Source: Polyangiaceae bacterium
GTDB lineage: Bacteria; Myxococcota_A; Polyangia; Polyangiales; Polyangiaceae
DNA length: 64,000 bases
Reading direction: 5' to 3'
Assembly (NCBI GenBank): GCA_013361525.1
Contig: JABFXY010000145.1
Span: 37,838-101,837, forward strand
Part shown: in pieces, positions 59,351 to 64,000 of the stretch
Layout of the letters: each line of letters opens with the position of its first letter
How positions within the stretch are numbered: the first letter of the stretch is position 1
Position numbers and translations under genes: made by a program
The notes under the pieces: generated by a model
Databases searched by the model: none
What the model was told of the DNA's origin: nothing
What the model saw: only the letters and a program-made list of their open reading frames with translations

Positions 59351-60652
59351 ATGGCGGACGCGACGCGATCGAGCGCGCTGCAGTGGTTCGTTCGAAAGGG
59401 CACGCTCACGGTCGCGGGTCGCCCGCCCGTACGCGTCAACGTGGAGCCGATCCTTCTCGGCCGCGATCCGAGCTGTCAGCTCGTGATCGACGACCCCGAG
59501 GTGAGCAGCATCCACTGCGAGGTTCGCGCGGACGGCCAGGGTGTCGTCGTGAAAGATCTCGGTAGTCGCAACGGCACGTTCGTCGGTTCGGTTCGCGTGC
59601 GCGAAGCGGTGCTCACGTCGGCGTGCTCGCTGCAGCTCGGCTCGACGCGCGTCTCGTTCGAGCCCGTCGAAAAGAAAGAGCGCGTCGACGTCGGCTTCGA
59701 CGACAGCTTCGGCCCGCTCGTCGGGTCGTCGCCTCGCATGCGCCACCTGTTTCGCTTGCTCGGCGAGATCGCGCCGACGGATCTTTCGATCCTCATTCAA
59801 GGCGAAACGGGCTGCGGCAAAGAGCTCGTCGCGCACGCCGTCCACGAGAAGAGCGCGAGAGCGAAAGGTCCGTTCATCGTCGTCGACTGCGGCTCGATCC
59901 CCGGGCCGCTCGCCGAGAGCTTGCTCTTCGGACACGAGAAGGGTGCGTTCACCGGGGCGAACGACCGACGCGCTGGAGCGTTCCACGAGGCGAACAAGGG
60001 GACGATCTTCCTCGACGAGCTCGGTGAGCTACCCGTGGAGCTGCAGCCGAAGCTCTTGCGGGCTCTGTCCGAAAAGCAGGTCAAGCGTGTGGGGTCGCAG
60101 CACTACGAGCCGGTCGACGTACGCGTCATCGCGGCGACACGGCGCGATCTCGGTCAAGCGATGAACGCCGGTCGTTTTCGCAGCGACTTGTTCTTCCGCA
60201 TCGCGCAGGTCCGCGTCGAGATGCCGCCGCTCCGCGAGCGTCGCGAAGACATCGCGGTGCTCGTCCGCGCCGTTTGCGCTCGCATCGATCGGGCGGACCG
60301 CGCCGACGACGTGGTCGAGCTCGTCACCTCGACGCTCGCGCAACACGACTGGCCCGGCAACGTGCGCGAGCTGGTGAACGTGACCAGCGTCGCCGCGAGC
60401 TTGCCGCGCGGCGCGGAGTCGCTCGGCGAGCTGCTCCCGCTCGAGCGCGGCAGCGCGTCGGCGGACGTCGCGGACTTCTCGACTCCGTACGGCGAAGCGA
60501 AGCGCTCGGCCGTCGCCGCATTCGAGGCTAAATACTTCGGCGATCTGTTCCGCGCGACGAGCGGCAACGTGAGCGAGATGGCACGCCGAAGCGGCATGGA
60601 GCGGCATCACATCCGCCCGTTCCTGCGCAAGCTCGGACTGCAGAAGGGCTGA
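59351..60652 (+). CDS. FHA-domain sigma54-dependent transcriptional activator
   Basis: 433 residues. The FHA domain (about 25-105) has LLGRDPSCQLVIDDPEVSSIHC and DLGSRNGTFVG. The AAA+ domain has GETGCGKE, GAFTGA, GTIFLDELGE and NVREL. The Fis-type HTH is GNVSEMARRSGMERHHIRPFL. It is a paralogue of the activator at 4687, sharing the same architecture. It is divergent from the cytochrome/DUF1501 pair, a possible target, and its stop is two bases from the convergent esterase-like gene. A Ser/Thr kinase should supply the phosphorylated partner. Confidence 0.93.
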   Translation: MADATRSSALQWFVRKGTLTVAGRPPVRVNVEPILLGRDPSCQLVIDDPEVSSIHCEVRADGQGVVVKDLGSRNGTFVGSVRVREAVLTSACSLQLGSTRVSFEPVEKKERVDVGFDDSFGPLVGSSPRMRHLFRLLGEIAPTDLSILIQGETGCGKELVAHAVHEKSARAKGPFIVVDCGSIPGPLAESLLFGHEKGAFTGANDRRAGAFHEANKGTIFLDELGELPVELQPKLLRALSEKQVKRVGSQHYEPVDVRVIAATRRDLGQAMNAGRFRSDLFFRIAQVRVEMPPLRERREDIAVLVRAVCARIDRADRADDVVELVTSTLAQHDWPGNVRELVNVTSVAASLPRGAESLGELLPLERGSASADVADFSTPYGEAKRSAVAAFEAKYFGDLFRATSGNVSEMARRSGMERHHIRPFLRKLGLQKG

Positions 60653-60654
60653 CC

Positions 60655-62064
60655 TCAGCGCGGGGTCGTCGGCGTCGCCTCGCGCAGCCACAACACCGCG
60701 TCGTACTGCTCGCTGGGGTTGATGAGGCCGGCGTTCTGCCCGTTCGCGAGCACCGGCCAATTCTTGTCGAAATCGAGCCACGTGGAGCCCATGCCCACGA
60801 TGATCGCCGGCTCGTTCGTCGCGTTGCCGATGGCCGTCTCGAGGCCTGAGGCAAATGCGGAGAAGTCGTCTTCGCCGGTGAAGGTGAGGTGAGTGCCTTC
60901 CATGTAGTGTTGGCCGATCACCGCGTACTGGGGGCCCCAGGTCTCGGACATCGCGAGGTGCGTGCCGACGGCCGGCGACTCTTCGATGTTCGCGGCGCCG
61001 CCTGCAGGCACAGCTTTGGCGCAGTGGAAGTCGTGCGAGATCATAAGTACCCGCTCTTCCGCGGGCGTCGACGCGGCGATCTCCTCCATGTTCCGGATCA
61101 TCCCGGGCTCGCGGTAGCCGGCGTTCCCCGTGCCGTAGTCGCCGGCTTGGTAATAGAAGAGGAAGTTGTAGCCGTCCTGGAGGTTCCTCGCGTCGCGCCG
61201 CGCGGCACGCCAGCGCGCCTCGTCGGTGGCCGCGGTGTACTCGGCTTCTTCGGCTTCGATCTGCGTCGCCAGCTCGCCGGCGGCGGTCGCTCGCTCCTGC
61301 AGCGTGCCGGTCGTGAGGCTCGTCATCAACGTCTCCACCTCGCTCGGTGCGACGACGTCGAGGAAGGCCTCGAGCGCGGTCAGCGTGGCCTCGGTCTGCA
61401 CCGAGATGTCGAACCCGACGAGCCGGATCCGATCGCCCTCGGGCAGCTCGAGCTGCACGTTTCGGAACGCCTGCAGGAGCGATTCGTTCTCGACCACACC
61501 TGCCAGGGTCCCGTCCGTACTGATGAAGCCTTGTTCGAGATCGTCGGGATCGCCGCTCGTCAGAAATCGATCCCAGGGCTCGATGTCCGCGCCGGGCATT
61601 TCGTACGCGATGACGCGCACGTTCCACCGATGCACGAGGTAGCGCACGAGGAGCGAGTGCCAGCGCGACGATTGCGCCACGCCGTGATCGCCCTCGCCGG
61701 AGCAGAGAATGCGCTTGTCGGCGAGCGCGGCGTCCAGCGCGCGGAACGCGCAGTTCACCTCCTGGTCGTCGATCGACTCCCAGCTCATCGCGGGCAGCGC
61801 TACCGCGGTGTCGAGCGACGGAAGCGTCGCATCACATTGGTCGAGGCCGAGCGGATCGTTGTTCGCCGCGCCTCCACCTCCGCCGGCACCACCCGAGCCG
61901 CCTGTTTCTTCCGCGCCTCCGGCGCCTCCCGCGCCTCCGGTCGACGGTCCGTCGGTCTCGTCGTCACCACACCCGCCACCGATCGGCGTGAACGCGACGA
62001 TCGAGGCGACGGCGATGGCACGGAGCTGCGAACGAAAGACGACCCCGTCGAAGTAGCGGCGCAT
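60655..62064 (-). CDS. Erythromycin-esterase-like lipoprotein
   Basis: 469 residues with signal IAVASIVAFTPIGGGC and a long Gly/Ala/Ser linker. The family pattern of the erythromycin esterase fold is visible: SGEGDHGVAQSSRW, VIAYEMPGADIEPWDRFL, DDLEQGF, VENESLLQAFR, LVGFDISVQ, EPGMIRNMEEI and ISHDFHCAK. In characterised Ere enzymes the corresponding His residues matter for macrolactone hydrolysis, but many environmental homologues have other or unknown substrates. Surface-exposed lipoprotein location is inferred. No resistance neighbours are seen, so antibiotic esterase activity should not be assumed. Confidence 0.8.
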   Translation of the reverse strand: MRRYFDGVVFRSQLRAIAVASIVAFTPIGGGCGDDETDGPSTGGAGGAGGAEETGGSGGAGGGGGAANNDPLGLDQCDATLPSLDTAVALPAMSWESIDDQEVNCAFRALDAALADKRILCSGEGDHGVAQSSRWHSLLVRYLVHRWNVRVIAYEMPGADIEPWDRFLTSGDPDDLEQGFISTDGTLAGVVENESLLQAFRNVQLELPEGDRIRLVGFDISVQTEATLTALEAFLDVVAPSEVETLMTSLTTGTLQERATAAGELATQIEAEEAEYTAATDEARWRAARRDARNLQDGYNFLFYYQAGDYGTGNAGYREPGMIRNMEEIAASTPAEERVLMISHDFHCAKAVPAGGAANIEESPAVGTHLAMSETWGPQYAVIGQHYMEGTHLTFTGEDDFSAFASGLETAIGNATNEPAIIVGMGSTWLDFDKNWPVLANGQNAGLINPSEQYDAVLWLREATPTTPR

Positions 62065-62127
62065 GTTCTTTGAAGACCACGCGCCGCTCGACGAGGCCGC
62101 TCAACAAGTCTCAAACGCTCGCGAGAG

Positions 62128-62631
62128 CTAGATCGCGCCTCCGGCGCCGCCCGCTGCAGGTGCGCCGCCGGTGCCCGCGCCGCCACCGCCGGTTGCAGGT
62201 GCTCCTCCGCTACCCGCACCACCACCACCGGTCGCGGGGGCGCCTCCGTTGGAGGGTGCTCCGCCAGAGGTCATCGTGGAGTCGTCGCTACTGTCGGTAC
62301 CGTCGTCATCGGGAGGCGAGCCGTCGCATCCGGGATCGAAGCAGTCCGCGCACGTGCAGTCTTCTTCTGCGTCGCAGGTCCCGTTGTCGTTGCACGTCCC
62401 GAGGCAATAGGCCGTCTCGACACAGTCGAAACACGAGCACGTCTCGGGCACACCTCCGAGCGCGTTGCAGTAGCCGTCGGGGCCGTCCCCGTTGCACGCC
62501 TGCGGCTCGCCCGAGCTCGTCGTGAAGGTGCCGGTTCCGGGATCACCCGTCGCGGAGCTGTCTCCGCACGCGGCGTGGGCAGCGACCGCTCCGACAAGCA
62601 AGATGGGAAAGTAGGGGACGAAGGACTTCAT
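62128..62631 (-). CDS. Cys-rich lipoprotein with Gly/Ala-rich repeat tail
   Basis: 167 residues. The signal ends ILLVGAVAAHAAC with a lipobox. The middle holds about 14 cysteines in a compact run (CNGDGPDGYC, CSCFDC, CLGTCNDNGTC, CTCADCFDPGC) like EGF/DG-type repeats. The tail is a repeat of about ten residues (GGAPATGGGGAG and variants) ending GGAI. No enzymatic domain. A surface-coat or spacer protein is plausible. It is upstream of the esterase-like gene on the same strand, about 60 bases away. Confidence 0.7.
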   Translation of the reverse strand: MKSFVPYFPILLVGAVAAHAACGDSSATGDPGTGTFTTSSGEPQACNGDGPDGYCNALGGVPETCSCFDCVETAYCLGTCNDNGTCDAEEDCTCADCFDPGCDGSPPDDDGTDSSDDSTMTSGGAPSNGGAPATGGGGAGSGGAPATGGGGAGTGGAPAAGGAGGAI

Positions 62632-62707
62632 TGTCCTCGAAAGGATCGCGAATCGTCGGCGCGTTCGTCAACGGACATGGACGCGTCCACCCCCGCGTGC
62701 TGCGGGC

Positions 62708-63844
62708 TCAAACCATCGAGGCGAGCTCGGCTTCGAGCGCGTCGCGTTCGCGCGCGAAGAAATCTGCGACGACGACGGACAAACGTGGGTCCCGAAAGCG
62801 GTGAACGCTGTGTGTGAGGGTCGGCTGAAAGCCGCGCGCGATCTTGTGCTCGCCGCCGGCGCCGGGCTCGAACGTCGAGATCCCGTCGCGAATGCAGCGC
62901 TCGATCGAGTGGTAGAAGCACACGTTGAAGTGGAGAAATGGAACCTCTTCGTGCGCGCCCCAGTAGCGTCCGTAGAGCGTAGAGTCGCCGCGAAGGTTGA
63001 TGGCGCCCGCGACGATTTTCTTCCCGCGCTTCGCGGCGACGAGCTCGATGCGGTCGCGCATCTTGCTCGTCACGATCTCGAAGAAGGACCGATTCAGGTA
63101 GCGACGCCCCCAGGTGAACTTGTCGACCGTCGTGAGGTAGAGGTCGTACGCGACGTCCGCCATCGAGGCATCGAGCGCCTCGCCCGAGATCGTCTCGAGC
63201 GTGAGCCCTTGCTCCGACGGCGCGCGCATCTCTCGCCGAATTTGGGTGCGACGCTTCGATGGCATCGACTTCAAGAAGTCGTCGAAGGTGTGAAATCCGC
63301 GGTTATTCCAATGAAACTGGACCGAGTGCCGGTGCATCAGCCCGTGCTGCGCGATCGATCGCGCGTCCGCACCAGGCAGAAAGAGCACGTGCGCGGAGGA
63401 GATCTCGAGGCGATCGACGAGGCTGTCGATCGCGGCGGCGAACGCGGCGCGCGCCATCATCGGCTCCGCGCCGCGTGCGAGGAGGAGGCGTGGACCGGTT
63501 GCCGGCGTGAACGGCACCGCGAATAGAAGCTTGGGGTAATACTCGACGCCGAACTTCGGCGCGGCGCGGGCGATGCCCCAGTCGAAGATGAACTCACCCT
63601 CGCTGTTGAGCTTCAAATAGCAGGGCGCCGCCCCGAGCAGCTTCGCCGCGTCACCCGAGCCTTCGTAGAGCGCGAGGTGATGGGGGATCCAGCCTTGCTC
63701 TGCTGTCGCGCAGCCTGCTTCTTCGAGCGCGGTGAGCCAAATGGGCGAAAGCGTCGGGTTGTCGGCCCAGCCCTCGAGCTGCTCGAACAAGGGCGCCATC
63801 TTCGCGAACGAGTCGAATGAGCGGAGCGAGATGGTCGCGGTCAT
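62708..63844 (-). CDS. FemAB-like GNAT peptidogalycan-biosynthesis family protein
   Basis: 378 residues from the ATG at 63844; an earlier start in the same frame is possible. The pattern (PAIPL-like YLKLNSEGEFIFDWGIA, YYPKLLFAVPFTPATG, HWNNRGFHTFDDFLKSMPSKRRTQIRRE, FTWGRRYLNRSFFEIV, RYWGAHEEVPFLHFNVCFYHSIERCI, FEPGAGGEHKIARGF) matches the PF04339-type family, a FemAB-like acyltransferase fold of unknown substrate. Its start is divergent from the aminopeptidase gene. No membrane segment is present. Confidence 0.88.
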   Translation of the reverse strand: MTATISLRSFDSFAKMAPLFEQLEGWADNPTLSPIWLTALEEAGCATAEQGWIPHHLALYEGSGDAAKLLGAAPCYLKLNSEGEFIFDWGIARAAPKFGVEYYPKLLFAVPFTPATGPRLLLARGAEPMMARAAFAAAIDSLVDRLEISSAHVLFLPGADARSIAQHGLMHRHSVQFHWNNRGFHTFDDFLKSMPSKRRTQIRREMRAPSEQGLTLETISGEALDASMADVAYDLYLTTVDKFTWGRRYLNRSFFEIVTSKMRDRIELVAAKRGKKIVAGAINLRGDSTLYGRYWGAHEEVPFLHFNVCFYHSIERCIRDGISTFEPGAGGEHKIARGFQPTLTHSVHRFRDPRLSVVVADFFARERDALEAELASMV

Positions 63845-63902
63845 CGAGGCGGCGGTCAGTTGGTCTGGAGGAACCACCTGTCTTCTAGCAAACTGTCGCG
63901 CC

Positions 63903-64000
63903 ATGTCCGCCCAAGAAGCCGCCCGCGATCTCTGCGCGTTCATCGACAGCTCTCCGACGCCGTACCATGCCGCGCTCGAAGTCGCTCGGCGCCTCAAAGA
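63903..64000 (+). CDS. M18 aspartyl aminopeptidase, N-terminal fragment
   Basis: The window ends 32 codons into the gene. The opening MSAQEAARDLCAFIDSSPTP continues YHAALEVARRLK, which is the typical N terminus of the M18 family (FIDxSPTPYHA). The rest, with the metal ligands, lies outside the window. It is divergent from the FemAB-like gene. The substrate would be N-terminal acidic residues of peptides. Confidence 0.75.
   Translation, partial: MSAQEAARDLCAFIDSSPTPYHAALEVARRLK

Noticed and set aside
60655..62064. Macrolide-resistance gene
   Set aside because: The protein only has the family pattern of erythromycin esterases and is a lipoprotein with a long linker and no resistance context, so a drug substrate cannot be claimed.
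1..64000. CRISPR arrays, prophage genes, complete insertion sequences
   Set aside because: No regularly spaced repeats, no cas, phage structural or transposase proteins were found; the lone tyrosine recombinase looks like a chromosomal XerC/D.

Overview
The window is GC-rich bacterial chromosome, densely coded on both strands. Its content points to a myxobacterium-like member of the Myxococcota, probably of the Polyangiales/Sorangiineae type, although no rRNA or other taxonomic marker is present. The signs are several eukaryote-like Ser/Thr kinases and a PP2C phosphatase, FHA-sigma54 activators, PEGA and sulfatase-modifying-factor proteins, many lipoproteins with Gly/Ala/Ser-rich linkers, and a DUF1501/cytochrome pair. 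Starts are often GTG, and tandem genes often overlap by four bases.

Layout. 1-8.6 kb: end of an M48 metalloprotease; a PP2C phosphatase followed by a membrane phosphatase-superfamily enzyme; an outer-membrane beta-barrel protein divergent from an FHA-sigma54 activator; a PEGA/TPR protein and a low-complexity membrane protein. 8.7-15.1 kb: AMIN-amidase, NUDIX hydrolase, DksA-family protein and uvrA. 15.2-23.3 kb: SUMF1-like protein, a CAU tRNA, coiled-coil zinc-ribbon protein, zinc-ribbon Ser/Thr kinase, PrkA-type kinase, TatD nuclease and TonB-like protein. 23.3-25.5 kb: rimM-trmD-Tm1570-like SPOUT methyltransferase operon ending at a long palindrome, and tRNA-Met with a near-consensus promoter. 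25.5-31.8 kb: lipoprotein, then a tightly packed plus-strand run of queG, acyltransferase, DUF72-like, GGT-like and N-formylglutamate amidohydrolase-like genes, followed by rpmB behind a highly structured leader.

31.8-38.5 kb: EVE protein; an AhpD-like/PEP-mutase-like operon divergent from a MocR regulator, with a triple-repeat operator; a V4R-like plus STAS sensor pair; two proteins of unknown function. 38.5-46.9 kb: Ser/Thr kinase with an extracytoplasmic lamin-tail domain, ohr/ohrR with a perfect palindromic operator, alpha/beta hydrolase, an 1100-residue protein with a C-terminal kinase, and a XerC/D recombinase. 46.9-55.3 kb: a MITE-like inverted-repeat element and the alpha-2-macroglobulin/pbpC pair. 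55.3-64 kb: DUF1501 protein and multidomain cytochrome, a second FHA-sigma54 activator, an erythromycin-esterase-like lipoprotein, a Cys-rich lipoprotein, a FemAB-like protein and the start of an M18 aminopeptidase.

Themes are phospho-signalling, cell-envelope defence and tRNA/ribosome maintenance. No CRISPR array, prophage or complete insertion sequence was seen. The least explained elements are the rpmB leader, the MITE-like repeat, the palindrome after the trmD operon, and the kinases with unusual partner domains.
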